Assembly (NCBI GenBank): GCA_963920705.1
Contig: CAWUCO010000284.1
Span: 308,222-372,221 of the forward strand
Source of the DNA: Odiellus spinosus
Lineage: Eukaryota > Arthropoda > Arachnida > Opiliones > Phalangiidae
Reading direction: 5' to 3'
Length of the DNA: 64,000 nucleotides
Each line of letters begins with the position of its first letter. Within the stretch, counting starts at the first letter, position 1. Position numbers and translations under genes: made by a program. This document shows, in pieces, positions 18,701 through 34,219 of the stretch. Below the pieces are notes generated by a model. That model had not been told where the DNA came from. It saw only the letters and a program-made list of their open reading frames with translations, and ran no database searches.

Positions 18701-21700
18701 GCAAAAACGCTTAAAAATGAAAGATTATTGAATTCAAATGGACACAAAACATTTGATTTTTAAGCGATTTAGACAAAATCAACACCAATCGAAAGACCAA
18801 AAATTGGTCTATCTCAAAAACAAGAGTTTTGGAAAATCCGTTGAAAAACATGAAAAATATGGCCAATTAAAAAAAAACATCTAATATCAAAAAGCGAATT
18901 TTTAAAATCTGAAATTTGACTATTTTGATATTGTATGATTTCTTGAATTGGCCATATTTTTCTTGTTTTTCAACGGATTTTTGAAAACTCTTATTATTTA
19001 GACTGTTCATTAATGGCTCTTTCGAATGACTTTAGTTTTGTCTAAATTGCAAAAACGTGAAAAATATAAAATTGGTTAAATTAAGCAAAAACGCTTAAAA
19101 ATGAAAGATTATTGAATTCAAATGGGCACAAAACATTTGATTTTTAAGCGATTTAGTCAAAATCAACACCAATCGAAAGAGCAAATATTGGTCTATCTAA
19201 AAAACAAGAATTTTGGAAAATCCGTTGAAAACTGGAAAATATGGACAATTCAAAAAACATCTAATATCAAAAAGCGAATTTTTAAAATCTGAAATTTTAC
19301 TATTTTGATATTGTATGATTTCTTGAACTGGCCATATTTTTCTTGTTTTTCAACGGATTTTTGAAAACTCATATTATTTAGACTCTTCATTAATGGCTCT
19401 TTCGAATGACTTTGGTTTTGTCTAAATTGCAAAAACGTGACAAATATAAAATTGGTTAAAATTAGGCAAAAACGCTTAAAAATGAAAGATTATTGAATTC
19501 AAATGGACACAAAACATTTGATTTTTAAGCGATTTAGACAAAATAAACACCAATCGAAAGAACAGATATTGGTCTATCTCAAAAACAAGAGTTTTGGAAA
19601 AATCCGTTGAAAAACATGGAAAATATGACCAATTAAAAAAAACATCTAATATCAAAAAGCGAATTTTTAAAATCTGAAATATGACTATTTTGATATTGTA
19701 TGATTTCTTGAATTGGCCATATTTTTCTTGTTTTTCAACGGATTTTTGAAAACTCATATTATTTAGACTTCAATAATGGCTCTTTCGAATGACTGGTTTT
19801 GTCTAAATTCCAAAAACGTGACAAATATAAAATTGGTTAAAATTAAGCAAAAACGCTTAAAAATCAAAGATTATTGGATTCAAATGGACACAAAACATTT
19901 GTTTTTTAAGCGATTTAGACAAAATCTACTCCAATCGAAAGAGCAAATATTCGTCTATCTAAAAAAACAAGAGTTTTGGAAAATCCGTTGAAAAACATGG
20001 AAAATATGGCCAATTCAAAAAAAAACATCTAATATCAAAAAGCGAATTTTTAAAATCTGAAATTTGACTATTTTGATATTGTATGATTTCTTGAATTGGC
20101 CATATTTTTCTTGTTTTTCAACGGATTTTTGAAAACTCATATTATTTAGACTGTTCATTAATGGCTCTTTCGAATGACTTTGGTTTTGTCTAAATTGCAA
20201 AAACGTGACAAATATAAAATTGGTTAAAATTAGGCAAAAAGTTAAAACGCTTAAAAATCCAAGATTATTGGATTCAAATGGACACAAAACATTTGTTTTT
20301 TAAGCGATTTAGTCAAAATCAACACCAATCGAAAGAGCAAATATTGGTCTATCTAAAAAACAAGAGTTTTGGAAAATCCGTTGAAAAACAAGAAAAATAT
20401 GGAAAATTCAAGAAATCATACAATATTAAATAGTCAAATTTCTGATTTTAAAAATTCGCTTTTTGATATTAGATGTTTTTTTGAATTGGCCATACTTTCC
20501 ATGTTTTTCAACGGATTTTCCAAAACTCTTGTTTTTTAGATAGACCTATATTTGCTCTTTCGATTGGTGTTGATTTTGTCTATATCGCTTAAAAATCAAA
20601 TGTTTTGTGTCCATTTGAAAAATATAAAATTGGTTAAATTAAGCAAAAACGCTTAAAAATGAAAGATTATTGAATTCAAATGGGCACAAAACATTTGATT
20701 TTTAAGCGATTTAGTCAAAATCAACACCAATCGAAAGAGCAAATATTGGTCTATCTAAAAAACAAGAGTTTTGGAAAATCCGTTGAAAACTGGAAAATAT
20801 GGACAATTCAAAAAACATCTAATATCAAAAAGCGAATTTTTAAAATCTGAAATTTTACTATTTTGATATTGTATGATTTCTTGAACTGGCCATATTTTTC
20901 TTGTTTTTCAACGGATTTTTGAAAACTCATATTATTTAGACTGTTCATTAATGGCTCTTTCGAATGACTTTGGTTTTGTCTAAATTGCAAAAACGTGACA
21001 AATATAAAATTGGTTAAAATTAGGCAAAAACGCTTAAAAATGAAAGATTATTGAATTCAAATGGACACAAAACATTTGTTTTTTAAGCGATTTAGACAAA
21101 ATCAACACCAATCGAAAGACCAAATATTGGTCTATCTCAAAAACAAGAGTTTTCGAAAATCCGTTGAAAAACATGGAAAATATGGCCAATTAAAAAAAAA
21201 CATCTAATATCAAAAAGCGATTTTTTAAAATCTGAAATTTGACTATTTTGATATTGTATGATTTCTAGAATTGGCCATATTTTTCTTGTTTTTCAACGGA
21301 TTTTTGAAAACTCTTATTATTTAGACTGTTCATTAATGGCTCTTTCGAATGACTTTAGTTTTGTCTAAATTGCAAAAACGTGAAAAATATAAAATTGGTT
21401 AAATTAAGCAAAAACGCTTAAAAATGAAAGATTATTGAATTCAAATGGACACAAAACATTTGATTTTTAAGCGATTTAGTCAAAATTAACACCAATCGAA
21501 AGAGCAAATATTGGTCTATCTAAAAAACAACAGTTTTGGAAAATCCGTTGAAAACTGGAAAATATGGACGATTCAAAAAACATCTAATATCAAAAAGCGA
21601 ATTTTTAAAATCTGAAATTTTACTATTTTGATATTGTATGATTTCTTGAACTGGCCATATTTTTCTTGTTTTTCAACGGATTTTTGAAAACTCATATTAT

Positions 21701-24000
21701 TTAGACTGTTCATTAATGGCTCTTTCGAATGACTTTGGTTTTGTCTAAATTGCAAAAACGTGACAATTATAAAATTGGTTAAAATTAAGCAAAAACGCTT
21801 AAAAATGAAAGATTATTGAATTCAAGTCAGCACAAAACATTTGATTTTTAAGCGATTTAGACAAAATCAACACCAATCGAAAGACAAAATATTGGTCTAT
21901 CTCAAAAACAAGAGTTTTTTAAAATCCGTTGAAAAACATGGAAAATATGGCCAATTCAAAAACACATCTAATATCAAAAAGCGAATTTTTAAAATCTGAA
22001 ATTTGACTATTTTGATATTGTATGATTTCTTGAACTGGCCATATTTTTCTTGTTTTTCAACGGATTTTTGAAAACTCATATTATTTAGACTGTTCATTAA
22101 TGGCTCTTTCGAATGACTTTAGTTTTGTCTTAATTGCAAAAACGTGACAAATATAAAATTGGTTAAAATTAAGCAAAAACGATTAAAAATCAAAGATTAT
22201 TGGATTCAAATGGACACAAAACATATGATTTTTAAGCGATATAGACAAAATCAACACCAATCGAAAGAGCAAATATAGGTCTATCTAAAAAACAAGAGTT
22301 TTGGAAAATCCGTTGAAAAACATGGAAAGTATGGCCTATTCAAAAAAACATCTAATATCAAAAAGCGAATTTTTAAAATCTGAAATTTGACTATTTAATA
22401 TTGTATGATTTCTTGAATTGGCCATATTTTTCTTGTTTTTCAACGGATTTTTGAAAACTCTTATTATTTAGACTGTCCTTTAATGGCTCTTTCGAATGAC
22501 TTTGGTTTTGTCTAAATTGCAAAAACGTGACAAATATAAAATTGGTTAAAATTAAGCAAAAACGCTTAAAAATCAAAGATTATTGAATTCAAATGGACAC
22601 AAAACATTTGATTTTTAAGCGATTTAGACAAAATCAACACCAATCGAAAGAGCAAATATTGGTCTATCTAAAAAACAAGAGTTTTGGAAAATCCGTTGAA
22701 AAACATGGAAAATTTGGCCAATTCAAAAAAGCATCAAATATCAAAAAACGAATTTTTAAAATCTGAAATTTGACTATTTAGATATTGTATGATTTCTTGA
22801 ATTGGCCATATTTTTCTTGTTTTTCAACGGATTTTTGAAAACTCTTATTATTTAGACTGTCCAATAATGGCTCTTTCGAATGACTTTGGTTTTGTCTACA
22901 TTTCAAAAACGTGACAAATATAAAATTGGTTAAAATTAAGCAAAAACGCTTAAAAATCAAAGATTATTGAATTCAAAGGGACACAAAACATTTGATTTTT
23001 AAGCGATTTAGACAAAATCAACACCAATCGAAAGAGCAAATATTGGTCTATCTAAAAAACCAGATTTTTAGAAAATCCGTTAAAAAACATGGAAAATATG
23101 GCCATTTCAAAAAAACATCTAATATCAAAAAATGAATTTTTAAAATCTGAAATTTGACTATTTTGATATTGTATGATTTCTTGAATTGGCCATATTTTTC
23201 TTGTTTTTCAACGGATTTTTGAAAACTCATATTATTTAGACTGTTCATTAATGGCTCTTTCGAATGACTGGTTTTGTCTTAATTGCAAAAACGTGACAAA
23301 TATAAAATTGGTTAAAATTAAGCAAAAACGCTTAAAAATCAAAGATTATGGATTCAAATGGACACAAAACATTTGATTTTTAAGCGATATAGACAAAATC
23401 AACACCAATCGAAAGAGCAAATATAGGTCTATCTAAAAAACAAGAGTTTTGGAAAATCCGTTGAAAAACATGGAAAGTATGGCCAATTCAAAAAAACATC
23501 TAATATCAAAAAGCGAATTTTTAAAATCAGAAATTTGACTATTTAATATTGTATGATTTCTTGAATTTTCCATATTTTTCTTGTTTTTCAACGGATTTTT
23601 GAAAACTCATATTATTTAAACTGTTCATTAATGGCTCTTTCGAATGACTGGTTTTGTCTTAATTGCAAAAACGTGACAAATATAAAATTGGTTAAAATTA
23701 AGCAAAAACGCTTAAAAATCAAAGATTATTGAATTCAAATGGACACAAAACATTTGATTTTTAAGCGATTTAGACAAAATCAACACCAATCGAAAGAGCA
23801 AATATTCGTCTATCTAAAAAAACAAGAGTTTTGGAAAATCCGTTGAAAAACATGGAAAATATGGCCAATTCAAAAAACATCAAATATCAAAAAGCGAATT
23901 TTTAAAATCTGAATCTTGACTATTTTGATATTGTATGATTTCTTGAATTGGCCATAATTTTCTTGTTTTTCAACGGATTTTTGAAAACTCTTATTATTTA
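15727..24000. repeat. Left, more diverged part of the satellite
   Basis: Units here differ more from each other and from the bulk: GCTATTTAAACAAAATC instead of GCGATTTAGACAAAATC in the first four units, variable lengths of the A-run after GGCCAATT, and many single changes. A variant with CAAAAAGTTAAAACGC recurs at about 18317 and 20239 (1922 bp, five units), and ATGGACAATTCAAAAAACAT-type units recur at 1558- and 765-bp steps. So higher-order copying also occurred here, but is older. Confidence 0.7.
20384..20617 (-). repeat. Flipped segment inside the satellite
   Basis: From the shared arm CCGTTGAAAAACA the text switches to the reverse complement of a normal unit: it reads AAGAAATCATACAATATTAA, then TTCGCTTTTTGATATTAGAT, GCTCTTTCGATTGGTGTTGA and TGTTTTGTGTCCATTTG, and at 20618 returns to the forward order with AAAAATATAAAATTGG. 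The flipped piece carries the changes of a variant that is common further right (CATACTTTCC for AAAGTATGG, TATATCGC for GCGATATA, a TTTAATATTG centre). Confidence 0.85.
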
Positions 24001-27000
24001 GACTGTCCATTAATGGCTCTTTCGAATGACTTTGGTTTTGTCTAAATTAAAAAAACGTGACAAATATAAAATTGGTTAAAATTAATAAAAAACGCTTAAA
24101 AATCAAAGATTATTGAATTCAAAGGGACACAAAACATTTGATTTTTAAGCGATTTAGACAAAATCTACACCAATCGAAAGAGCAAATATTCGTCTATCTA
24201 AAAAAACAAGAGTTTTGGAAAATCCGTTGAAAAACATGGAAAATATGGCCAATTCAAAAAAGCATCAAATATCAAAAAGCGAATTTTTAAAATCTGAATC
24301 TTGACTATTTTGATATTGTATGATTTCTTGAATTGGCCATATTTTTCTTGTTTTTCAACGGATTTTTGAAAACTCTTATTATTTAGACTGTCCATTAATG
24401 GCTCTTTCGAATGACTTTGGTTTTGTCTAAATTGCAAAAACGTGACAAATATAAAATTGGTTAAAATTAAGCAAAAACGCTTAAAAATCAAAGATTATTG
24501 AATTCAAATGGACACAAAACATTTGGTTTTTAAGCGATTTAGACAAAATCAACACCAATCGAAAGACAAAATATTGGTCTATCTAAAAAACAACAGTTTT
24601 GGAAAATCCGTTGAAAAACATGGAAAATATGGCCAATTGAAAAAAACATCTAATATCAAAAAGCGAATCTTTATAAATCTGAAATTTGACTAGTTTCATA
24701 TGGTATGATTTCTTGAATTGGCCATATTTTTCTTGTTTTTCAACGGATTTTTGAAAACTCTTATTATTTAGACTGTCCATTAATGGCTCTTTCGAATGAC
24801 TTTGGTTTTGTCTAAATTGCAAAAACGTGACAAATATAAAATTGGTTAAAATTAAGCAAAAACGCTTAAAAATCAAAGATTATTGAATTCAAATGGACAC
24901 AAAACATTTGATTTTTAAGCGATTTAGACAAAATCAACTCCATTCGAAAGAGCAAATATTGGTCTATCTAAAAAACAACAGTTTTGGAAAATCCGTTGAA
25001 AAACATGGAAAATATGGCCAATTGAAAAAAACATCTAATATCAAAAAGGGAATTTTTATAAATCTGAAATTTGACTAGTTTCATATGGTATGAAAATTTG
25101 ACTATTTTGATATTGTATGATTTCTTGAATTGGCCATATTTTTCTTGTTTTTCAACGGATTTTTGAAAACTCATATTATTTAGACTGTTCATTAATGGCT
25201 CTTTTGAATGACTGGTTTTGTCTTAATTGCAAAAACGTGACAAATATAAAATTGGTTAAAATTAAGCAAAAACGCTTAAAAATGAAAGATTATTGAATTC
25301 AAATGGGCACAAAACATTTGATTTTTAAGCGATTTAGACAAAATCAACACCAATCGAAAGACCAAATATTGGTCTATTTCAAAAACAAGAGTTTTGGAAA
25401 ATCCGTTGAAAAACATGGAAAATATGGCCAATTCAAAAAACATCAAATATCCAAAAAGCGAATTTTTAAAATCTGAATCATGACTATTTTGATATTGTAT
25501 GATTTCTTGAATTGGCCATAATTTTCTTGTGTTTCAACGGATTTTTGAAAACTCTTATTATTTAGACTGTCCATTAATGGCTCTTTCGAATGACTTTGGT
25601 TTTGTCTAAATTGCAAAAACGTGACAAATATAAAATTGGTTAAAATTAATAAAAAACGCTTAAAAATCAAAGATTATTGAATTCAAATGGACACAAAACA
25701 TTTGATTTTTAAGCGATTTAGACAAAATCAACTCCAATCGAAAGAGCAAATATTGGTCTATCTAAAAAACAAGAGTTTTTGAAAATCCGTTGAAAAACAT
25801 GGAAAATATGGCCAATTGAAAAAAAACATCTAATATCAAAAAGCGAATTTTTATAAATCTGAAATTTGACTATTTTGATATTGTATGATTTCTTGAATTG
25901 GCCATATTTTTCTTGTTTTTCAACGGATTTTTGAAAACTCTTATTATTTAGACTGTCCATTAATGGCTCTTTCGAATGACTTTGGTTTTGTCTAAATTGC
26001 AAAAACGTGACAAAAATAAAATTGGTTAAAATTAAGCAAAAACGCTTAAAAATCAAAGATTATTGAATTCAAATGGACACAAAACATTTGGTTTCTAAGC
26101 GATTTAGACAAAATCAACACCAATCGAAAGACAAAATATTGGTCTATCTCAAAAACAAGAGTTTTTGAAAATCCGTTGAAAAACATGGAAAATATGGCCA
26201 ATTCAAAAAAACATCAAATATCAAAAATGAATTTTTAAAATCTGAAATTTGACTATTTTGATATTGTATGATTTCTTGAATTGGCCATATTTTTCTTGTT
26301 TTTCAACGGATTTTTGAAAACTCTTATTATTAAGACTGTCCATTAATGGTTCTTTCGAATGACTTTGGTTTTGTATAAATTGCAAAAACGTGACAAATAT
26401 AAAATTGGTTAAAATTAAGCAAAAACGTTTAAAAATCAAATATTATTGAATTCAAAGGGACACAAAACATTTGAATTTTAAGCGATTTAGACAAAATCAA
26501 CACCAATCGAAAGAGCAAATATTGGTCTATCTAAAAAACAACAGTTTTGGAAAATCCGTTGAAAAACATGGAAAATATGGCCAATTGAAAAAAAACATCT
26601 AATATCAAAAAGCGAATTTTTATAAATCTGAAATTTGACTAGTTTCATATGGTATGATTTCTTGAATTGGCCATATTTTTCTTGTTTTTCAACGGATTTT
26701 TGAAAACTCTTATTATTTAGACTGTCCATTAATGGCTCTTTCGAATGACTTTGGTTTTGTCTAAATTGCAAAAACGTGACAAAAATAAAATTGGTTAAAA
26801 TTAAGCAAAAACGCTTAAAAATCAAAGATTATTGAATTCAATGGGACACAAAACATTTGATTTTTAAGCGATTTAGACAAAATCAACACCAATCGAAAGA
26901 GCAAATATTGGTCTATCTAAAAAACCAGATTTTTAGAAAATCCGTTAAAAAACATGGAAAATATGGCCATTTCAAAAAAACATCTAATATCAAAAAATGA

Positions 27001-30000
27001 ATTTTTAAAATCTGAAATTTGACTATTTTGATATTGTATGATTTCTTGAATTGGCCATATTTTTCTTGTTTTTCAACGGATTTTTGAAAACTCTTATTAT
27101 TTAGACTGTCCATTAATGGCTCTTTCGAATGACTTTGGTTTTGTCTAAATTGCAAAAACGTGACAAAAATAAAATTGGTTAAAATTAAGCAAAAACGCTT
27201 AAAAATCAAAGATTATTGAATTCAAATGGACACAAAACATTTGGTTTCTAAGCGATTTAGACAAAATCAACACCAATCGAAAGACAAAATATTGGTCTAT
27301 CTCAAAAACAAGAGTTTTTGAAAATCCGTTGAAAAACATGGAAAATATGGCCAATTCAAAAAAACATCAAATATCAAAAATGAATTTTTAAAATCTGAAA
27401 TTTGACTATTTTGATATTGTATGATTTCTTGAATTGGCCATATTTTTCTTGTTTTTCAACGGATTTTTGAAAACTCTTATTATTAAGACTGTCCATTAAT
27501 GGTTCTTTCGAATGACTTTGGTTTTGTATAAATTGCAAAAACGTGACAAATATAAAATTGGTTAAAATTAAGCAAAAACGTTTAAAAATCAAAGATTATT
27601 GAATTCAAAGGGACACAAAACATTTGATTTTTAAGCGATTTAGACAAAATCAACACCAATCGAAAGAGCAAATATTGGTCTATCTAAAAAACCAGATTTT
27701 TAGAAAATCCGTTAAAAAACATGGAAAATATGGCCATTTCAAAAAAACATCTAATATCAAAAAATGAATTTTTAAAATCTGAAATTTGACTATTTTGATA
27801 TTGTATGATTTCTTGAATTGGCCATATTTTTCTTGTTTTTCAACGGATTTTTGAAAACTCATATTATTTAGACTGTTCATTAATGGCTCTTTCGAATGAC
27901 TGGTTTTGTCTTAATTGCAAAAACGTGACAAATATAAAATTGGTTAAAATTAAGCAAAAACGTTTAAAAATCAAAGATTATTGAATTCAAAGGGACACAA
28001 AACATTTGATTTTTAAGCGATTTAGACAAAATCAACACCAATCGAAAGAGCAAATATTGGTCTATCTAAAAAACAACAGTTTTGGAAAATCCATTGAAAA
28101 ACATGGAAAATATGGCCAATTGAAAAAAAACATCTAATATCAAAAAGCGAATTTTTATAAATCTGAAATTTGACTAGTTTCATATGGTATGATTTCTTGA
28201 ATTGGCCATATTTTTCTTGTTTTTCAACGGATTTTTGAAAACTCTTATTATTTAGACTGTCCATTAATGGCTCTTTCGAATGACTTTGGTTTTGTCTAAA
28301 TTGCAAAAACGTGACAAAAATAAAATTGGTTAAAATTAAGCAAAAACGCTTAAAAATCAAAGATTATTGAATTCAATGGGACACAAAACATTTGATTTTT
28401 AAGCGATTTAGACAAAATCAACACCAATCGAAAGAGCAAATATTGGTCTATCTAAAAAACCAGATTTTTAGAAAATCCGTTAAAAAACATGGAAAATATG
28501 GCCATTTCAAAAAAACATCTAATATCAAAAAATGAATTTTTAAAATCTGAAATTTGACTATTTTGATATTGTATGATTTCTTGAATTGGCCATATTTTTC
28601 TTGTTTTTCAACGGATTTTTGAAAACTCATATTATTTAAACTGTTCATTAATGGCTCTTTCGAATGACTGGTTTTGTCTTAATTGCAAAAACGTGACAAA
28701 TATAAAATTGGTTAAAATTAAGCAAAAACGCTGTAAAGTCAAAGATTATTGAATTCAAATGGACACAAAACATTTGATTTTTAAGCGATTTAGACAAAAT
28801 CAACACCAATCGAAAGAGCAAATATTCGTCTATCTAAAAAAACAAGAGTATTGGAAAATCCTTTGAAAAACATGGAAAATATGGCCAATTCAAAAAAACA
28901 TCAAATATCAAATAACGAATTTTTAAAATCTAAAATTTGACTATTTTGATATTGTATGATTTCTTGAATTTTCCATATTTTTCTTGTTTTTCAACGGATT
29001 TTTGAAAACTCATATTATTTAGACTGTTCATTAATGGCTCTTTCGAATGACTGGTTTTTTCTTAATTGCAAAAACGTGACAAATATAAAATTGGTTAAAA
29101 TTAAGCAAAAACGCTTAAAAATCAAAGATTATAGAATTCAAATGGACACAAAACATTTGATTTTTAAGCGATGTAGACAAAATCAACACCAATCAAAAGA
29201 CCAAATATTGGTCTATCTCAAAAACAAGAGTTTTGGAAAATCCGTTGAAAAACATGGAAAATTTGGCCAATTCAAAAAAGCATCAAATATCAAAAAACGA
29301 ATTTTTAAAATCTGAAATTTGACTATTTAGATATTGTATGATTTCTTGAATTGGCCATATTTTTCTTGTTTTTCAACGGATTTTTGAAAACTCTTATTAT
29401 TTAGACTGTCCATTAATGGCTCTTTCGAATGACTTTGGTTTTGTCTACATTGCAAAAACGTGACAAATATAAAATTGGTTAAAATTAAGCAAAAACGCTT
29501 AAAAATCAAAGATTATTGAATTCAAAGGGACACAAAACATTTGATTTTTAAGCGATTTAGACAAAATCAACACCAATCGAAAGAGCAAATATTGGTCTAT
29601 CTAAAAAACCAGATTTTTAGAAAATCCGTTAAAAAACATGGAAAATATGGCCATTTCAAAAAAACATCTAATATCAAAAAATGAATTTTTAAAATCTGAA
29701 ATTTGACTATTTTGATATTGTATGATTTCTTGAATTGGCCATATTTTTCTTGTTTTTCAACGGATTTTTGAAAACTAATATTATTTAGACTGTTCATTAA
29801 TGGCTCTTTCGAATGACTGGTTTTGTCTTAATTGCAAAAACGTGACAAATATAAAATTGGTTAAAATTAAGCAAAAACGCTTAAAAATCAAAGATTATTG
29901 GATTCAAATGGACACAAAACATTTGATTTTTAAGCGATATAGACAAAATCAACACCAATCGAAAGAGCAAATATAGGTCTATCTAAAAAACAAGAGTTTT

Positions 30001-33000
30001 GGAAAATCCGTTGAAAAACATGGAAAGTATGGCCAATTCAAAAAAACATCTAATATCAAAAAGCGAATTTTTAAAATCAGAAATTTGACTAGTTTCATAT
30101 GGTATGATTTCTTGAATTGGCCATATTTTTCTTGTTTTTCAACGGATTTTTGAAAACTCTTATTATTTAGACTGTCCATTAATGGCTCTTTCGAATGACT
30201 TTGGTTTTGTCTAAATTGCAAAAACGTGACAAATATAAAATTGGTTAAAATTAAGCAAAAACGCTTAAAAATCAAAGATTATTGAATTCAAATGGACACA
30301 AAACATTTGATTTTTAAGCGATTTAGACAAAATCAACTCCATTCGAAAGAGCAAATATTGGTCTATCTAAAAAACAACAGTTTTGGAAAATCCGTTGAAA
30401 AACATGGAAAATATGGCCAATTGAAAAAAACATCTAATATCAAAAAGGGAATTTTTATAAATCTGAAATTTGACTAGTTTCATATGGTATGAAAATTTGA
30501 CTATTTTGATATTGTATGATTTCTTGAATTGGCCATATTTTTCTTGTTTTTCAACGGATTTTTGAAAACTCATATTATTTAGACTGTTCATTAATGGCTC
30601 TTTTGAATGACTGGTTTTGTCTTAATTGCAAAAACGTGACAAATATAAAATTGGTTAAAATTAAGCAAAAACGCTTAAAAATGAAAGATTATTGAATTCA
30701 AATGGGCACAAAACATTTGATTTTTAAGCGATTTATACAAAATCAACACCAATCGACAGACCAAATATTGGTCTATTTCAAAAACAAGAGTTTTGGAAAA
30801 TCCGTTGAAAAACATGGAAAATATGGCCAATTCAAAAAACATCAAATATCAAAAAGCGAATTTTTAAAATCTGAATCATGACTATTTTGATATTGTATGA
30901 TTTCTTGAATTGGCCATAATTTTCTTGTGTTTCAACGGATTTTTGAAAACTCTTATTATTTAGACTGTCCATTAATGGCTCTTTCGAATGACTTTGGTTT
31001 TGTCTAAATTGCAAAAACGTGACAAATATAAAATTGGTTAAAATTAATAAAAAACGCTTAAAAATCAAAGATTATTGAATTCAAATGGACACAAAACATT
31101 TGATTTTTAAGCGATTTAGACAAAATCAACACCAATCGAAAGAGCAAATATTGGTCTATCTAAAAAACAACAGTTTTGGAAAATCCGTTGAAAAACATGG
31201 AAAATATGGCCAATTGAAAAAAAACATCTAATATCAAAAAGCGAATTTTTATAAATCTGAAATTTGACTAGTTTCATATGGTATGATTTCTTGAATTGGC
31301 CATATTTTTCTTGTTTTTCAACGGATTTTTGAAAACTCTTATTATTTAGACTTTCCATTAATGGCTCTTTCGAATGACTTTGGTTTTGTCTAAATTGCAA
31401 AAACGTGACAAAAATAAAATTGGTTAAAATTAAGCAAAAACGCTTAAAAATCAAAGATTATTGAATTCAATGGGACACAAAACATTTGATTTTTAAGCGA
31501 TTTAGACAAAATCAACACCAATCGAAAGAGCAAATATTGGTCTATCTAAAAAACCAGATTTTTAGAAAATCCGTTAAAAAACATGGAAAATATGGCCATT
31601 TCAAAAAAACATCTAATATCAAAAAATGAATTTTTAAAATCTGAAATTTGACTATTTTGATATTGTATGATTTCTTGAATTGGCCATATTTTTCTTGTTT
31701 TTCAACGGATTTTTGAAAACTCATATTATTTAGACTGTTTATTAATGGCTCTTTCGAATGACTGGTTTTGTCTTAATTGCAAAAACGTGACAAATATAAA
31801 ATTGGTTAAAATTAAGCAAAAACGCTTAAAAATCAAAGATTATTGGATTCAAATGGACACAAAACATTTGATTTTTAAGCGATATAGACAAAATCAACAC
31901 CAATCGAAAGAGCAAATATAGGTCTATCTAAAAAACAAGAGTTTTGGAAAATCCGTTGAAAAACATGGAAAGTATGGCCAATTCAAAAAAACATCTAATA
32001 TCAAAAAGCGAATTTTTAAAATCAGAAATTTGACTATTTAATATTGTATGATTTCTTGAATTTTCCATATTTTTCTTGTTTTTCAACGGATTTTTGAAAA
32101 CTCATATTATTTAAACTGTTCATTAATGGCTCTTTCGAATGACTGGTTTTGTCTTAATTGCAAAAACGTGACAAATATAAAATTGGTTAAAATTAAGCAA
32201 AAACGCTGTAAAGTCAAAGATTATTGAATTCAAATGGACACAAAACATTTGATTTTTAAGCGATTTAGACAAAATCAACACCAATCGAAAGAGCAAATAT
32301 TCGTCTATCTAAAAAAACAAGAGTATTGGAAAATCCTTTGAAAAACATGGAAAATATGGCCAATTCAAAAAAACATCAAATATCAAATAACGAATTTTTA
32401 AAATCTAAAATTTGACTATTTTGATATTGTATGATTTCTTGAATTTTCCATATTTTTCTTGTTTTTCAACGGATTTTTGAAAACTCATATTATTTAGACT
32501 GTTCATTAATGGCTCTTTCGAATGACTGGTTTTTTCTTAATTGCAAAAACGTGACAAATATAAAATTGGTTAAAATTAAGCAAAAACGCTTAAAAATCAA
32601 AGATTATTGAATTCAAATGGACACAAAACATTTGATTTTTAAGCGATCTAGACAAAATCAACACCAATCAAAAGACCAAATATTGGTCTATCTCAAAAAC
32701 AAGAGTTTTGGAAAATCCGTTGAAAAACATGGAAAATTTGGCCAATTCAAAAAAGCATCAAATATCAAAAAACGAATTTTTAAAATCTGAAATTTGACTA
32801 TTTAGATATTGTATGATTTCTTGAATTGGCCATATTTTTCTTGTTTTTCAACGGATTTTTGAAAACTCTTATTATTTAGACTGTCCATTAATGGCTCTTT
32901 CGAATAACTTTGGTTTTGTCTACATTGCAAAAACGTGACAAATATAAAATTGGTTAAAATTAAGCAAAAACGCTTAAAAATCAAAGATTATTGAATTCAA

Positions 33001-34219
33001 AGGGACACAAAACATTTGATTTTTAAGCGATTTAGACAAAATCAACACCAATCGAAAGAGCAAATATTGGTCTATCTAAAAAACCAGATTTTTAGAAAAT
33101 CCGTTAAAAAACATGGAAAATATGGCCATTTCAAAAAAACATCTAATATCAAAAAATGAATTTTTAAAATCTGAAATTTGACTATTTTGATATTGTATGA
33201 TTTCTTGAATCGGCCATATTTTTCTTGTTTTTCAACGGATTTTTGAAAACTCATATTATTTAGACTGTTCATTAATGGCTCTTTCGAATGACTGGTTTTG
33301 TCTTAATTGCAAAAACGTGACAAATATAAAATTGGTTAAAATTAAGCAAAAACGCTTAAAAATCAAAGATTATTGGATTCAAATGGACACAAAACATTTG
33401 ATTTTTAGGCGATATAGACAAAATCAACACCAATCGAAAGAGCAAATATAGGTCTATCTAAAAAACAAGAGTTTTGGAAAATCCGTTGAAAAACATGGAA
33501 AGTATGGCCAATTCAAAAAAACATCTAATATCAAAAAGCGAATTTTTAAAATCAGAAATTTGACTATTTAATATTGTATGATTTCTTGAATTTTCCATAT
33601 TTTTCTTGTTTTTCAACGGATTTTTGAAAACTCATATTATTTAAACTGTTCATTAATGGCTCTTTCGAATGACTGGTTTTGTCTTAATTGCAAAAACGTG
33701 ACAAATATAAAATTGGTTAAAATTAAGCAAAAACGCTTAAAAATCAAAGATTATTGAATTCAAATGGACACAAAACATTTGATTTTTAAGAGATTTAGAC
33801 AAAATCAACACCAATCGAAAGAGCAAATATTCGTCTATCTAAAAAAACAAGAGTTTTGGAAAATCCGTTGAAAAACATGGAAAATATGGCCAATTCAAAA
33901 AAGCATCAAATATCAAAAAACGAATTTTTAAAATCTGAAATTTGACTATTTAGATATTGTATGATTTCTTGATTTGGCCATAATTTTCTTGTTTTTCAAC
34001 GGATTTTTGAAAACTCTTATTATTTAGACTGTCCATTAATGGCTCTTTCGAATGACTTTGGTTTTGTCTAAATTGCAAAAACGTGACAAATATAAAATTG
34101 GTTAAAATTAATAAAAAACGCTTAAAAATCAAAGATTATTGAATTCAAAGGGACACAAAACATTTGATTTTTAAGCGATTTAGACAAAATCTACACCAAT
34201 CGAAAGAGCAAATATTCGT

